Shown here: positions 1-9,718 of the stretch, piece by piece
How the letters are laid out: every line of letters begins with the position of its first letter
Numbering within the stretch: the stretch's first letter is position 1
Source: Petropleomorpha daqingensis
Lineage (GTDB): Bacteria; Actinomycetota; Actinomycetes; Mycobacteriales; Geodermatophilaceae
NCBI RefSeq assembly: GCF_013408985.1
Contig: NZ_JACBZT010000001.1
Span: forward strand, 3,410,001 to 3,474,000
DNA: 64,000 nt
Direction of reading: 5' to 3'
The notes under the pieces: generated by a model
Databases searched by the model: none
The model's input: the letters and a program-made list of their open reading frames with translations, nothing else
What the model was told of the DNA's origin: nothing
Made by a program: the position numbers and the translations under genes

Positions 1-2
1 CG

Positions 3-335
3 GAGCGGTGGGTGCGGCAGACCGACTTCACCAACGACGAGGCCGTCGGCTACCTCGCCGACCGGCTCAACCGGCTCGGCGTGGAGGACGCGCTGGCCAA
101 GGCGGGTGCCGAGGAGGGCGACGAGGTCACCATCGGCGGGGTCACCTTCGACTTCGAGCCGACCCTGCCGGCCGGCACGCTCACGGCCGAGGAGAGCGCC
201 GGGCTGGGCGGCCGCGGCACCGACAACCGGCTGGAGATCTCCGAGCGCGTGGGTGCGGCGGACCGGCTGGCCGCCAAGAAGGCCCGGCGGGTGCCCTACG
301 AGCTCAGTGAAGAGTTCGAGGAGGCCGACGAGTGA
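3..335 (+). CDS. obg: Obg-family GTPase, C-terminal end (partial)
   Basis: Only the last ~110 codons are present; the gene begins before the window. The visible part matches the C-terminal OCT domain of the Obg/CgtA ribosome-assembly GTPase, including the stretch TFDFEP followed by a long acidic, low-complexity tail (EEFEEADE). The GTPase and glycine-rich Obg folds lie outside the window. The stop overlaps the GTG start of proB by 4 nt (GTGA), so the two are translationally coupled. The obg-proB order is common in actinobacteria. Confidence 0.85.
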   Translation, partial: ERWVRQTDFTNDEAVGYLADRLNRLGVEDALAKAGAEEGDEVTIGGVTFDFEPTLPAGTLTAEESAGLGGRGTDNRLEISERVGAADRLAAKKARRVPYELSEEFEEADE

Positions 336-1447
336 GGCCGGAGTTCGCCGAGGCCCGTCGCGTCGTCGTCAAGGTGGGGTCCTCCTCGCTGACGACGGTG
401 CCGGGCGGGCTGGACGTCGAGCGGCTGACCGCGCTGGTCGACGTCCTCAGCGGGCTGCGGGCCGCCGGGCGGGAGGTCGTGCTGGTCTCCTCGGGCGCGA
501 TCGCGGCCGGGCTGGCGCCGCTGGGCATCGCCGGCCGCCCGCGGGACCTGGCCACCGCGCAGGCGGCGGCCAGCGTCGGGCAGCTGCGTCTGGTGCAGAC
601 CTACGCCGACGCGTTCGCCCGCCACGGCGTGACCGTCGGGCAGGTGCTGCTCACCGCCGACGACCTCACCCGGCGCAGCCACTACCGCAACGCCGAGCGC
701 ACCCTCGACCGGCTGCTGGCGCTGGGCACGCTGCCGATCGTCAACGAGAACGACACGGTGGCCACCGACGAGATCCGGTTCGGCGACAACGACCGGCTGG
801 CCGCGCTGGTCGCGCACGTCGTCCGGGCCGACGCGCTGCTGCTGCTCTCCGACGTCGAGGGCGTCTACGACGGCGACCCGCGGACCGGGCCCGCGCAGCT
901 GATCGAGACCGTGCGCGACCCCGCTGAGCTGGACGCGATCACGCTCGGCACGGCCCGCCGCAACGGCGTCGGCACCGGCGGGATGGCGACCAAGGTGGAG
1001 GCGGCGCTGATCGCCGCGCACGCCGGCGTGCCCGTCGTCGTCACCTCGGCCGCGCGGGCGGCCGCCGCGCTGGCCGGCGAACCGGTCGGCACCTGCTTCG
1101 CGGTGATGGCGCCGCGGCCGCGCGCGCGGCAGTTCTGGCTGCGCTTCGCCACCCGGCCGCGGGGTCGCCTGCTGCTCGACGCCGGTGCGGTGGCCGCCGT
1201 CCGCGAGCGCAACGCCTCGCTGCTGGCGGCCGGGATCACCGGGCTGGCGGGGGAGTTCCTCGCCGACGACCCGGTGGAGCTGGTCGGGCCGGACGGCGTC
1301 GTCGTCGCCCGCGGCCTGGTCGCCTACGACTCGCGCGAGCTGCCGGCGCTGCTCGGCCGCAAGAGCGGCGAGCTGGAGCCGGAGTTCCGGCGGGAGGTCG
1401 TGCACCGCGACGAGATGGTGCTGGTCCGGCGCCCGGACCTGGGCTGA
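332..1447 (+). CDS. proB: Glutamate 5-kinase ProB
   Basis: Phosphorylates glutamate with ATP, the first step of proline synthesis. 371 residues, the usual length of the two-domain enzyme. The amino-acid kinase domain opens with [11 protein letters not shown] (about residues 10-20). It continues with SSGAIAAGL, the substrate loop [11 protein letters not shown], and [12 protein letters not shown]-terminal PUA-like domain follows from about residue 280 ([14 protein letters not shown]). The GTG start overlaps the obg stop. Its partner proA is two genes downstream, with def between. Confidence 0.96.
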   Translation: MRPEFAEARRVVVKVGSSSLTTVPGGLDVERLTALVDVLSGLRAAGREVVLVSSGAIAAGLAPLGIAGRPRDLATAQAAASVGQLRLVQTYADAFARHGVTVGQVLLTADDLTRRSHYRNAERTLDRLLALGTLPIVNENDTVATDEIRFGDNDRLAALVAHVVRADALLLLSDVEGVYDGDPRTGPAQLIETVRDPAELDAITLGTARRNGVGTGGMATKVEAALIAAHAGVPVVVTSAARAAAALAGEPVGTCFAVMAPRPRARQFWLRFATRPRGRLLLDAGAVAAVRERNASLLAAGITGLAGEFLADDPVELVGPDGVVVARGLVAYDSRELPALLGRKSGELEPEFRREVVHRDEMVLVRRPDLG

Positions 1448-1460
1448 GAGACTGCTGGTC

Positions 1461-1943
1461 GTGACCGTCCGTCCCATTCGCGAGATCGGCGATCCGGTGC
1501 TGCGCACGCCCGCCGACGAGGTCAAGGCGTTCGACAAGGACCTCGCCGCGCTCGTGCGCGATCTCGAGGAGACCGTCGACCACCCCGGCCGCGCGGGGCT
1601 GGCCGGCCCGCAGATCGGCGTGGGCCTCCGGGTGTTCTCGTACAACATCGACGGCGTGATCGGGCACATGGTCAACCCGGTGATCACCGAGCGGTCGGAG
1701 GAGATCCAGGACGGCGACGAGGGCTGCCTGTCGGTGCCGGGCATCTGGGCGCCCACGGTGCGCGCGATGTGGTGCGCGGCAGAGGGCTTCGACGTCAACG
1801 GCAAGCCGCTGCGGCTGGAGGGGGAGGGGCTCATGGCCCGCTGCCTGCAGCACGAGGTCGACCACCTCGACGGCAAGGTCTTCCTCGACCGGCTGACCGG
1901 CGACGCGCGCAAGAACGCACTGCGAGCCCTGCGCAACCGCTGA
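1461..1943 (+). CDS. def: Peptide deformylase
   Basis: Removes the formyl group from nascent N-terminal methionine. 160 residues from a GTG start 13 nt after proB. All three metal-site motifs are visible: a variant of motif 1 ([10 protein letters not shown], first Gly replaced by Ala), motif 2 EGCLS and motif 3 HEVDH, giving the Cys-His-His ligand set. A longer reading frame extends upstream, but it lies inside proB out of frame and is not conserved-looking. Its place between proB and proA is unusual. Confidence 0.93.
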   Translation: MTVRPIREIGDPVLRTPADEVKAFDKDLAALVRDLEETVDHPGRAGLAGPQIGVGLRVFSYNIDGVIGHMVNPVITERSEEIQDGDEGCLSVPGIWAPTVRAMWCAAEGFDVNGKPLRLEGEGLMARCLQHEVDHLDGKVFLDRLTGDARKNALRALRNR

Positions 1944-1980
1944 GTTCTGTCCCCGAACCGCGCCGCGTACCCTCGCGGAC

Positions 1981-3234
1981 GTGCCCGACGTCGCCGCCCT
2001 GCCGCTGATCGGAGCGTCCGCGCTGCGCGCGCGGGCCGCCGCCCGGGTGCTGCGGACCCTGCCCACCGACGTCAAGGACGGCGCCCTGGCCGCGATGGCC
2101 GACGCGCTGGTGGAGCGGGTGGACGAGATCCTGGCCGCCAACGCGCTGGACGTCAACGCGGCCCGCGCCGACGGGACGCCCGAGTCGACCGTCGACCGGC
2201 TGCGGCTGGACGCCGGCCGGGTGGCGGGCGTCGCCGAGGCGCTGCGCACGCTGATCGCCCTGCCGGACCCCGTGGGCGACGTCGTCCGCGGGTCGAGGCT
2301 GCCCAACGGGCTGGAGCTGCGGCAGGTGCGCGTGCCGCTGGGCGTGGTCGGCATCGTCTACGAGGCGCGGCCGAACGTGACCGTCGACGCCGCCGGGCTG
2401 TGCCTGAAGAGCGGCAACGCCGCGCTGCTCCGCGGCTCGGCGTCGGCGCACCGCACCAACACGGTGCTGGTCGCGGTGATGACCGAGGCGTTGTCGAAGG
2501 CCGGCCTGCCGGAGGGCTCGATCGAGCTGCTGCCGGCCGACCGCGCGTCGGTGGGTGAGCTGCTCGGGGCGCGCGGGTTCGTCGACGTCGTCATCCCGCG
2601 CGGCGGCGGCTCGCTGATCCAGCGCGTGGTGAACGAGGCGAAGGTGCCGGTCATCGAGACCGGTGAGGGCAACTGCCACGTCTACGTCGACGCCTCCGCC
2701 GACCCGGCGACCGCCGAGGCGGTCGTGCTCAACTCCAAGACCCACCGGGTCAGCGTCTGCAACTCCGCCGAGACGCTGCTGGTGCACCGCGACGTCCCGT
2801 TCCTGCCGCGGCTGCTGGCCGCGCTGGCCGACGCCGGGGTCACCCTGCACGGCGACGAGGCCGCCCGGGCCGCTGTGGACGGCGTGCTGCCCGCGACCGA
2901 CGAGGACTGGGCCACCGAGTACCTGTCGATGGACATGGCGGTGCGGGTCGTCGACGACCTGCCGGCCGCGCTGGACCACATCGCACGGTGGAGCACCGGG
3001 CACACCGAGGCGATCGTGGCCGACTCGGCCTCGGCCATCGCGGCCTTCACAGCGGGGGTGGACTCGGCCGCGGTCATGGTGAACGCCTCGACCCGGTTCA
3101 CCGACGGCGGCGAGTTCGGGTTCGGCGCCGAGATCGGCATCTCCACCCAGAAGCTGCACGCCCGGGGCCCGCTGGGGCTGCCGGAGCTCACCTCGACCAC
3201 GTACGTCGTGACCGGCAACGGCCACGTGCGCTAG
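1981..3234 (+). CDS. proA: Gamma-glutamyl phosphate reductase ProA
   Basis: NADPH-dependent reduction of gamma-glutamyl phosphate to the semialdehyde, second step of proline synthesis. 417 residues, full length for the aldehyde-dehydrogenase superfamily. Visible features are [19 protein letters not shown], the [11 protein letters not shown] segment, the catalytic cysteine in [16 protein letters not shown], and the C-terminal [10 protein letters not shown]-like stretch ([14 protein letters not shown]). The GTG start lies 8 nt after a TACCCT -10-like hexamer (1968-1973), suggesting its own, possibly leaderless, promoter. Ends in TAG. Confidence 0.96.
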   Translation: MPDVAALPLIGASALRARAAARVLRTLPTDVKDGALAAMADALVERVDEILAANALDVNAARADGTPESTVDRLRLDAGRVAGVAEALRTLIALPDPVGDVVRGSRLPNGLELRQVRVPLGVVGIVYEARPNVTVDAAGLCLKSGNAALLRGSASAHRTNTVLVAVMTEALSKAGLPEGSIELLPADRASVGELLGARGFVDVVIPRGGGSLIQRVVNEAKVPVIETGEGNCHVYVDASADPATAEAVVLNSKTHRVSVCNSAETLLVHRDVPFLPRLLAALADAGVTLHGDEAARAAVDGVLPATDEDWATEYLSMDMAVRVVDDLPAALDHIARWSTGHTEAIVADSASAIAAFTAGVDSAAVMVNASTRFTDGGEFGFGAEIGISTQKLHARGPLGLPELTSTTYVVTGNGHVR

Positions 3235-3242
3235 GAGATCTC

Positions 3243-4130
3243 TTGGCCCTGCCCCCCACCCAGTCCCCGCAGTTCTCCTCGGTCGCCGACGTCAGCAAGC
3301 GGCTGTCGGCGGCCGGCTACCTGCCCGACGCGCAGATCGCGACGACCGTGTTCCTCGCCGACCGGCTGGGCAAGCCGCTGCTGGTGGAGGGGCCGGCCGG
3401 GACGGGCAAGACCGAGCTGGCCAAGGCCCTCGCGGCCGCGACCGGCTCGGAGCTCATCCGGCTGCAGTGCTACGAGGGGCTGGACGAGGCCCGGGCGCTC
3501 TACGAGTGGAACTACAAGAAGCAACTGCTCCGGATCCAGGCCGCCCAGGGCACCGATGGCACGGACTGGGACACCGTCCACGACGACATCTTCGGCGAGG
3601 AGTTCCTGCTCTCCCGGCCGCTGCTCACCGCGATCCGGCGCAGCGAGCCGACCGTGCTGCTGATCGACGAGACCGACAAGGCCGACGTCGAGGTGGAGGG
3701 CCTGCTGCTCGAGGTGCTCTCGGACTTCCAGGTGACCATCCCGGAGCTGGGGACGGTGACCGCGTCGCGGCGGCCGACCGTCGTCCTGACCTCGAACGCG
3801 ACCCGTGAGCTGTCCGAGGCGCTCAAGCGGCGCTGCCTGTACCTGGCGCTGGACTACCCGTCGGCCGAGCGGGAGCGGGAGATCGTGCTCTCGCGGGTGC
3901 CCGACCTCGCGCCGGGGCTGGCCGAGCAGCTGGTGCGCACCATCCGGGCGCTGCGGGCGCTGGAGCTGAAGAAGTCACCGTCGATCTCCGAGACCCTCGA
4001 CTGGGCGCAGACCCTGCTCGAGCTGGGCCTGGACACCCTCGACGAGGGAGCGGTGAAGTCGACGCTGGGCGTGGTGCTCAAGCACGCCAGCGACCAGGAG
4101 CGTGCCGCGGCCGAGCTGCGGCTGAACTGA
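3243..4130 (+). CDS. MoxR-family AAA+ ATPase
   Basis: Chaperone-like AAA+ ATPase of the MoxR group, which works with a VWA-domain partner in metal-centre or complex assembly. 295 residues from TTG at 3243, chosen because AGGAGA lies just upstream and the protein then starts normally. Walker A is GPAGTGKTEL (about residues 44-53), Walker B VLLIDETDKAD, followed by sensor 1 LTSNATREL. The longer frame starting inside proA is not credible. The stop overlaps the next ATG (ATGA). Related to the CoxD/YeaC-like branch. Confidence 0.9.
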   Translation: MALPPTQSPQFSSVADVSKRLSAAGYLPDAQIATTVFLADRLGKPLLVEGPAGTGKTELAKALAAATGSELIRLQCYEGLDEARALYEWNYKKQLLRIQAAQGTDGTDWDTVHDDIFGEEFLLSRPLLTAIRRSEPTVLLIDETDKADVEVEGLLLEVLSDFQVTIPELGTVTASRRPTVVLTSNATRELSEALKRRCLYLALDYPSAEREREIVLSRVPDLAPGLAEQLVRTIRALRALELKKSPSISETLDWAQTLLELGLDTLDEGAVKSTLGVVLKHASDQERAAAELRLN

Positions 4131-5560
4131 TGACGGCGCCGTCCACGACCGCTGAGCCCGGCGGGCTGGCCGGGCACCTCGACGGCTTCGTGCGCGCGGT
4201 GCGCGAGGCCGGGATCCCGGTCGGCATCAGCCAGGCGGTCGACGCGGCCGAGATCCTGACCGTGGTCGACCTGCTCGACCGCGAGCAGCTGCGGCACGGG
4301 CTGGCCGCGGTCCTGCTGCAGCGGGCCGCCCAGCGGCCCGCCTACGACGTGCTGTTCGACCTGTGGTGGCCGCTGGGGGAGCGGCCAGCGGCGTCGGGCT
4401 CCGAGGGTGAGGACGACGACGGCGAGGGCACGCCCGGCTCGACCCTGGACCTGCCCGGCGACCCCGGTGAGCTCACCGAGCTGATGCGGGCGCAGCTGCT
4501 GCAGCTGCTGCTCGACGGCGACGACGAGGCGCTGCGCCGGTTCGCCCGCCAGGCCGTGGAGCTGCTCGGGCAGGGGCAGCCGTCGCCGTCCGGGCAGTCG
4601 TTCTTCAGCTACCGGGTGATGCGGGCGCTCTCGCCGGACACGCTGGTCTCCCAGCTGCTGGCCGGGCTGCTGGGCGGCGGCGAGCGGGGCGGGCTGGCCG
4701 AGCAGGTGGCCCGGCAGACGATCCGCGAACGGCTGGCGGCGTTCCGCGCGGCGGTCGAGGCGGAGGTGCGCCGGCGCTCGGCCGAGCAGCGCGGCCGTGA
4801 GCGGGTGGCCAAGAGCGCGGTCCGGCCGCTCGCCGACCAGGTGGACTTCCTGCGGGCGCAGGCGAGCGACCTGGCCGAGCTGCGCCGGACGGTGGCTCCG
4901 CTGGCCCGGCGGCTGGCGGTGCGGCTCTCGGCGCGCCGGCGGCACGGCCGCGAGGGCCGGCTGGACTTCCGCAAGACGGTGCGCGCGTCGCTGGGCACCG
5001 GTGGCGTGCCCGTGGTGACCCACCACCGGCCGCGCAAGGTGCACAAGCCCGAGCTCGTGGTGCTCTGCGACGTCTCCGGCTCGGTGGCCGGGTTCAGCCA
5101 CTTCACGCTCATGCTCACCCAGGCGCTCCGGGAGCACTTCACCGGCGTGCGGGCGTTCGCGTTCGTGGACTCGACCGACGAGGTGACCCGGTTCTTCCGC
5201 CCGGGCGCCGACGTCGCCGATGCGGTGGCGCGGATCGGGCGCGAGGCCGACGTCGTCTCCTTCGACGGGCACAGCGACTACGGCAACGCGTTCGAGGTCT
5301 TCGCCGATCGCTGGCCCTCGGCGCTCGGCCCGAAGACGTCGCTGCTGATCCTGGGCGACGGCCGCACCAACTACCGCCGTCCGGGGCTGCCGGTGCTCGG
5401 CGACATGGTCAAGCGCTGCCGGTCGGCGCACTGGCTCAACCCGGAGCCGCGGCGGCTGTGGGGCAGCGGGGACTCCGCCGCCGACGCCTACGGCGAGGTC
5501 GTCGACATGGTCGAGTGCCGCAACGCCGCGCAGCTCGCGGACTTCGTCACGACGCTCTGA
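4130..5560 (+). CDS. VWA domain protein, CoxE-like
   Basis: 476 residues. The C-terminal half is a von Willebrand A fold with a MIDAS motif ([14 protein letters not shown], about residues 310-323) and later [10 protein letters not shown] and [12 protein letters not shown]. The N-terminal half is helical and charged with an acidic linker near residues 90-115. This is the CoxE/DUF58-like partner of MoxR ATPases. It overlaps the upstream ATPase by 4 nt, so the two likely act together. The client is not identifiable from the window, since no CO dehydrogenase genes are adjacent. Confidence 0.88.
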   Translation: MTAPSTTAEPGGLAGHLDGFVRAVREAGIPVGISQAVDAAEILTVVDLLDREQLRHGLAAVLLQRAAQRPAYDVLFDLWWPLGERPAASGSEGEDDDGEGTPGSTLDLPGDPGELTELMRAQLLQLLLDGDDEALRRFARQAVELLGQGQPSPSGQSFFSYRVMRALSPDTLVSQLLAGLLGGGERGGLAEQVARQTIRERLAAFRAAVEAEVRRRSAEQRGRERVAKSAVRPLADQVDFLRAQASDLAELRRTVAPLARRLAVRLSARRRHGREGRLDFRKTVRASLGTGGVPVVTHHRPRKVHKPELVVLCDVSGSVAGFSHFTLMLTQALREHFTGVRAFAFVDSTDEVTRFFRPGADVADAVARIGREADVVSFDGHSDYGNAFEVFADRWPSALGPKTSLLILGDGRTNYRRPGLPVLGDMVKRCRSAHWLNPEPRRLWGSGDSAADAYGEVVDMVECRNAAQLADFVTTL

Positions 5561-5701
5561 CCGGCGCCGACACGCCCGGGGTGTGATCTGCGCCCCGATT
5601 CCGGGCCCGCGTCGTAACCGTTCGACTCCCTCGCCGTTGCTCAGGACGGCGCCGTTGCTCCATCCACGGCTCCGGTTGGCCCGGTTCTCGCCGGGCAGAT
5701 C

Positions 5702-5767
5702 GCGACCGGCTGCACGGGGGAGCCGGTCGCAGACGGGCCGTCCGCCCCCGGATCCCCCCGGGGGCGG
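5702..5767. terminator. Two tandem perfect hairpins
   Basis: Inside the 277-nt gap before nadD. Hairpin A pairs GCGACCGGC (5702-5710) with GCCGGTCGC (5722-5730). Hairpin B pairs CCGCCCCCGG (5742-5751) with CCGGGGGCGG (5758-5767) around a 6-nt loop. No T-run follows either, as is usual in high-GC actinobacteria. They probably terminate the MoxR-VWA transcript; an attenuator for nadD is the alternative. The rest of the gap shows nothing else. Confidence 0.55.
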
Positions 5768-5837
5768 CGGTTCCGTTTCCGCGTCCTCGGCCGGTCCGGC
5801 GCAGGTGGGCCCCCGAGGCACCGGATACGCTCGCTCG

Positions 5838-6605
5838 GTGGTCGGCGGGCGGATCGGGGTGATGGGCGGGACGTTCGATCCCATCCATCACGGGCACCTC
5901 GTCGCCGCCAGCGAGGTCGCGGGCCTGTTCGGGCTGGACGAGGTCGTGTTCGTGCCGACCGGTCAGCCGTGGCAGAAGACCGACCGCGACGTGGCCCCCG
6001 CCGAGGACCGCTACCTCATGACGGTCATCGCGACGGCCTCCAATCCGCGCTTCTCGGTCAGCCGCGTCGACATCGACCGGGGCGGGCCGACGTACACCAT
6101 CGACACGCTCACCGACCTCAAGGTGCAGCGCCCCGACGCCGAGCTGTTCTTCATCACCGGCGCCGACGCCCTCTCGCAGATCCTCAGCTGGCGTGACAGC
6201 GAGCGATGCTTCTCGCTGGCGCACTTCATCGGGGTCACCCGGCCCGGCTTCGCCCTGGCCGACGCCCACCTGCCCGAGGGCGTGGTGAGCCTGGTCGAGG
6301 TGCCGGCGCTGTCGATCAGCTCCACCGACTGCCGCGAGCGCGTCGCCCGGGGGATGCCGGTCTGGTACCTCGTGCCCGACGGCGTCGTGCAGTACATCGA
6401 GAAGCGCAGCCTGTACCGCCAGGGCCACCCCGCCCGCCGCGCCGGGGACCCCGGCCGGCCCACCGGCGGCCGCCCGACGTACGACCGGCCACCGCCGGGT
6501 ACCGAGGAGGACGGCGCCGGGAACGGCCACCCGTCCTCCCCACCTTCGGCTGGACCACCGGCTGCTGAACCACCGTCCCCCCAGGCTTTCGAGGTGCCGA
6601 GATGA
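5838..6605 (+). CDS. nadD: Nicotinate-nucleotide adenylyltransferase NadD
   Basis: Transfers AMP to nicotinate mononucleotide in NAD synthesis. 255 residues from GTG 5838, giving the family N-terminus [17 protein letters not shown] with the nucleotidyltransferase HxGH motif. The [10 protein letters not shown] segment near the end corresponds to the ISSTxIR motif, here with a Cys-bearing variant. A TACGCT hexamer lies 6 nt before the start, so the mRNA may be leaderless. The last ~55 residues are a Pro/Gly-rich tail not seen in short family members. Overlaps rsfS by 4 nt. Confidence 0.94.
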   Translation: MVGGRIGVMGGTFDPIHHGHLVAASEVAGLFGLDEVVFVPTGQPWQKTDRDVAPAEDRYLMTVIATASNPRFSVSRVDIDRGGPTYTIDTLTDLKVQRPDAELFFITGADALSQILSWRDSERCFSLAHFIGVTRPGFALADAHLPEGVVSLVEVPALSISSTDCRERVARGMPVWYLVPDGVVQYIEKRSLYRQGHPARRAGDPGRPTGGRPTYDRPPPGTEEDGAGNGHPSSPPSAGPPAAEPPSPQAFEVPR

Positions 6606-7024
6606 CCGCCTCCACCGAGGCGCGTGAGACCGCGTTGGTCGCCGCTCAGGCGGCCGCCGACAAGCTCGCCACCGACGTCTCCATCGTCGACGTGAGCGAC
6701 CGGCTGGCGATCACCGACGCGTTCGTGCTCGCGTCTGCGCCGAACGAGCGCCAGGTGCAGGCGATCGTCGACGAGGTCGAGGACCGGCTGCGCCAGCAGG
6801 GCATCAAGCCGGTGCGCCGCGAGGGCGTCGCCGAGGCCCGCTGGGTGCTGCTGGACTTCGTCGACGTCGTGGTGCACGTGCAGCACGCCGAGGAGCGGGC
6901 CTACTACGCGCTCGAGCGCCTGTGGAAGGACTGCCCGACGATCCCCTTCGTCGACCGCGACGCCGCCCGGCACGCGGCCGGCGAGGACACCGGCGGGCGA
7001 CCCCAGGACCCGACGAGCCGGTGA
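6602..7024 (+). CDS. rsfS: Ribosomal silencing factor RsfS
   Basis: Binds ribosomal protein uL14 and blocks subunit joining under starvation. 140 residues, slightly longer than the core family because of a C-terminal extension. The DUF143 core is clear: [19 protein letters not shown], then [21 protein letters not shown] and [12 protein letters not shown] start overlaps the nadD stop, matching the conserved nadD-rsfS pair. Confidence 0.94.
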   Translation: MTASTEARETALVAAQAAADKLATDVSIVDVSDRLAITDAFVLASAPNERQVQAIVDEVEDRLRQQGIKPVRREGVAEARWVLLDFVDVVVHVQHAEERAYYALERLWKDCPTIPFVDRDAARHAAGEDTGGRPQDPTSR

Positions 7025-7752
7025 GTGCCGTCCCCTCCGACCTGCCGGTGTCCCGCCTGGTGATCTGGCGGCACGGGCGGACCGAGTGGAACGCGGCCGG
7101 CCGCTTCCAGGGCCAGCTCGACCCGCCGCTGGACGACGAAGGTCGCCGGCAGGCCGCGCTCGTGGCGCCGCTGCTCGCCGCCGGGCCGGCCGCCGACCAC
7201 CCCGTCGTCGTCTCCAGCGACCTGGTCCGGGCGGTGGAGACCGCACGTGCGCTGACCGATCTGCTCGGCGTGGACCTGCGCACCGACGCCCGGCTGCGCG
7301 AGCACGGGCTCGGGTGCTGGGAGGGGCTGACCCGCGACGAGGTGGCCGAGCGCTACCCGGAGCAGTTCGCCGACTGGCGGGCCGGTCGCCCGGTGCGGGG
7401 CCGCGGTGGCGAGGAGGCGGCGCACGTGGCCGAGCGGGCCCTGGCCGCTCTCGCCGAGCTGCCGGAGGCCCCGCTGGCCGTCGTGGTGACGCACGGCGGC
7501 ACGGCCGGACGGCTGATGGAGGCCCTGCTCGGGCTGGACGCCGAGCACCGGCGGGTCCTCGGTCCGCTCGGCAACTGCTCGTGGAGCGAGCTGGTGTGCC
7601 AGTCCGGGCACTGGCGGCTGGTCCGGCACAACGTGTGGCTGCCGCAGCCGGTTGAGGGCGGCGGTCCGGCGCCGCGGATCGCCGTGCCGGCCGGCGCGAG
7701 CCCGGAGGAGGGCGGCGCGGCCGCCGAGTCGGACGCCGACGCCGTCCTGTAA
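7021..7752 (+). CDS. Histidine phosphatase family protein
   Basis: Phosphoglycerate-mutase-like phosphatase, 243 residues from GTG 7021 (GTGA overlap with rsfS). The catalytic RHG motif is in VIWRHGRTEWN (about residues 15-25). A second conserved histidine is in VVVTHGGTAG. In actinobacteria the gene following nadD-rsfS is often annotated as glucosyl-3-phosphoglycerate phosphatase or a generic phosphatase; substrate cannot be fixed here. The last ~30 residues form an Ala/Glu-rich tail. Confidence 0.88.
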   Translation: MSAVPSDLPVSRLVIWRHGRTEWNAAGRFQGQLDPPLDDEGRRQAALVAPLLAAGPAADHPVVVSSDLVRAVETARALTDLLGVDLRTDARLREHGLGCWEGLTRDEVAERYPEQFADWRAGRPVRGRGGEEAAHVAERALAALAELPEAPLAVVVTHGGTAGRLMEALLGLDAEHRRVLGPLGNCSWSELVCQSGHWRLVRHNVWLPQPVEGGGPAPRIAVPAGASPEEGGAAAESDADAVL

Positions 7753-7758
7753 CCGGAT

Positions 7759-7776
7759 CGGGGGTCTCCACCCCCG
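7759..7776 (+). terminator. Short GC hairpin after the phosphatase gene
   Basis: CGGGGGT (7759-7765) pairs with ACCCCCG (7770-7776) around a 4-nt loop, beginning 7 nt after the phosphatase stop. It likely ends the nadD-rsfS-phosphatase transcript. No T-tract follows. Confidence 0.55.
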
Positions 7777-7819
7777 TCAGGCGTACGGGGATCGGGTCCG
7801 CGCGGGCTAGCCTCGGCGG

Positions 7820-8710
7820 GTGTCCGTCGCCGTCGTCACCGATTCGACGGCATATCTGCCCGAAGCGCTGGTCGAGCAGTACGGCATCGAGGTGGTGCCG
7901 CTCTACGTCGTGCTGCCGGGCCGCTCGGGGCGTGAGGGTCGAGACATCGGGCCCGCGGAGGTCGCCGCGGCCCTGGCGACGCGCGGTGCTCAGGTGTCCA
8001 CGTCGCGTCCCACGACCGGCGACTTCGTCGCCGCCTACCGCCGCTGCCTGGCCGGCGGCGCCGAGCGGATCGTCTCGGTGCACCTGTCCGCGGAGCTCTC
8101 CGGCACCTGGGACGCCGCCCGGCTGGCCGCCGCGCAGATCGGCGAGCACATCGTCACGGTGATCGACTCGCGGGCCACCGCGATGGCGACCGGGTTCGCC
8201 GTCCTCGCCGCCGTCCGGGCCGCCGCAGAGGGCGCGGACGCCGCGGCGGTCGCCGAGGCCGCACGGAAGACCGCGGAGTCGACCAGCACGCTCTTCGTCG
8301 TCGACACCCTCGAGCACCTGCGCCGGGGTGGGCGGATCGGCGCCGCCGCGGCCATCCTCGGGTCGGCGCTCGCGGTCAAGCCGGTGCTGCACGTCGTCGA
8401 GGGCAAGGTCGTCCCGCTGGAGAAGGTCCGCACCTCGGCGCGGGCGTTCCACCGCCTGGTGCAGCGCACCGTGGAGACCGCCGGCGACGGCCCGGCCTCC
8501 GTCGCCGTGCACCACCTCGCCGCACCCGAGCGCGCCGAGCGGCTGGCCGAGGAGCTGCGCGAGCAGCTGCCCAAGCTCCGCGAGCTGTACGTCAGCGAGC
8601 TCGGCGCCGCGATCGGCGCGCACGTGGGCCCCGGCGCCGTCGGCGTCGTCGTGGTGCCCGCGCCGGACGAGGGCGCGCTGCTGGAGGTCCCGGAGCCACC
8701 GGAGGAGTGA
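7820..8710 (+). CDS. DegV family fatty-acid-binding protein
   Basis: 296 residues. DegV/FakB-type proteins bind a fatty acid and present it to a kinase. The N-terminus VAVVTDSTAYLP and the lipid-head motif region TSRPTTGDF (about residues 59-67) are typical, as is the DTLEHLRRGGRIG block. GTG start with TAGCCT exactly 6 nt upstream and no Shine-Dalgarno, so translation is probably leaderless. No FakA-like kinase is nearby. Confidence 0.92.
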   Translation: MSVAVVTDSTAYLPEALVEQYGIEVVPLYVVLPGRSGREGRDIGPAEVAAALATRGAQVSTSRPTTGDFVAAYRRCLAGGAERIVSVHLSAELSGTWDAARLAAAQIGEHIVTVIDSRATAMATGFAVLAAVRAAAEGADAAAVAEAARKTAESTSTLFVVDTLEHLRRGGRIGAAAAILGSALAVKPVLHVVEGKVVPLEKVRTSARAFHRLVQRTVETAGDGPASVAVHHLAAPERAERLAEELREQLPKLRELYVSELGAAIGAHVGPGAVGVVVVPAPDEGALLEVPEPPEE

Positions 8711-8762
8711 GGTCGGCATGCGGCGACCCTGCCTGCCGCGGCTGACCGCGCGCCGCCCGTCG

Positions 8763-8832
8763 TCCACAGGCGGGGCCTCGATCCACAGATCCGCCAGAGC
8801 CGTCCCGGGCGGCTGATCGCCTCCCTAGCGTC
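8763..8832 (+). promoter_or_regulatory. comEA promoter with paired TCCACAG boxes
   Basis: TCCACAG at 8763-8769 and 8782-8788, 19 nt apart, then AGCCGTC at 8798-8804 and TAGCGTC at 8826-8832. TAGCGT fits the TAnnnT form of an actinobacterial -10 box and ends 7 nt before the GTG, so the transcript is probably leaderless. The same four blocks occur at identical spacing before comEC (10352-10421). Confidence 0.65.
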
Positions 8833-8838
8833 ACGCCG

Positions 8839-9669
8839 GTGCGCCTCTCCTCCCGCCGCCCCGACGACGCCGACGTGATCCGCGCGCGCCTGCGCTCGCT
8901 CCTGGACGAGAGCAACCGGGCGCACGGCTGGGTCCCGGACGACGAGTTCACCGACGACGTCGACGCGCCGGAGGCGGAGCCTCCCGATCCCGACCCGGAT
9001 CGCGCGGTGCTTCCTGCGGGTCTGGGCCGGCACCGCGCCCCGGGGCCGGCGGTCCGGCTGGACCCCGGCCGCCGCGGCGCCCGCTCGCTCTGGATGGTCG
9101 GCCTGCTCGCCGCGCTGCTGCTGGCGGGCTGGACGTGGCTGGACCGCCCGCGGGTCGAGCCGGTCGACGATCCGGGCCCGGCCGCGCCGACCGCATCGGA
9201 CACCTCCGCGCCGGCCACGCCGTCGGTCGGTGAGGTCGCGGACACGGCGAGCACCGTGGTCGTCTCGGTCGTGGGCCTGGTCGCCCGGCCCGGTCTGGTC
9301 ACCCTGCCCTCGGGGTCCCGGGTGGCCGACGCGATCGAGGCGACCGGCGGGCTGCTGCCCGGGGCCGATCCGGCCTCGGTCAACCTGGCGGCTCTCGTCG
9401 CCGACGGCCAGCAGATCGCCGTGGGGGTGCCCGGTGCGGCGGGGGACCCGTCCGCTGCGCCGGGCACGGCCCAGGGCGGGCCGGTGAACCTCAACACCGC
9501 CACGGCGTCCGATCTCGACGCACTGCCCGGCATCGGTCCCGTGCTGGCGCAGCGCATCGTGACCTACCGGGAGCAGCAGGGCCGCTTCACCTCGGTCGAG
9601 CAGCTGGACGACGTACCCGGCATCGGCCCGTCGATCTACGACCAGCTCAAGACCTTGGTGACCGTCTGA
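8839..9669 (+). CDS. comEA: Competence protein ComEA (SLBB + helix-hairpin-helix)
   Basis: Membrane-anchored DNA receptor for transformation. 276 residues from GTG 8839. Order: cytoplasmic N-terminus (about 1-73), one membrane segment (about 74-95, SLWMVGLLAALLLAGW), an Ala/Thr/Pro-rich stretch, an SLBB-type domain (VVSVVGLVARPGLVTL), and paired helix-hairpin-helix motifs at the C-terminus (DLDALPGIGPVLAQRI and LDDVPGIGPSIYDQL). NLNTATASDL precedes the HhH as in the family. comEC is one gene downstream and shares the promoter pattern. Confidence 0.93.
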   Translation: MRLSSRRPDDADVIRARLRSLLDESNRAHGWVPDDEFTDDVDAPEAEPPDPDPDRAVLPAGLGRHRAPGPAVRLDPGRRGARSLWMVGLLAALLLAGWTWLDRPRVEPVDDPGPAAPTASDTSAPATPSVGEVADTASTVVVSVVGLVARPGLVTLPSGSRVADAIEATGGLLPGADPASVNLAALVADGQQIAVGVPGAAGDPSAAPGTAQGGPVNLNTATASDLDALPGIGPVLAQRIVTYREQQGRFTSVEQLDDVPGIGPSIYDQLKTLVTV

Positions 9670-9718
9670 AGGCGGGGCCGCCCGTGGCCGCCCCGGCCGG
9701 AGGCGGCAGGATGCGCGG

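Noticed and set aside
3232-3234. proA TAG as a possible Sec codon
   Set aside because: ProA ends at the normal family length, a new start with Shine-Dalgarno follows at once, and no SECIS-like hairpin is seen.
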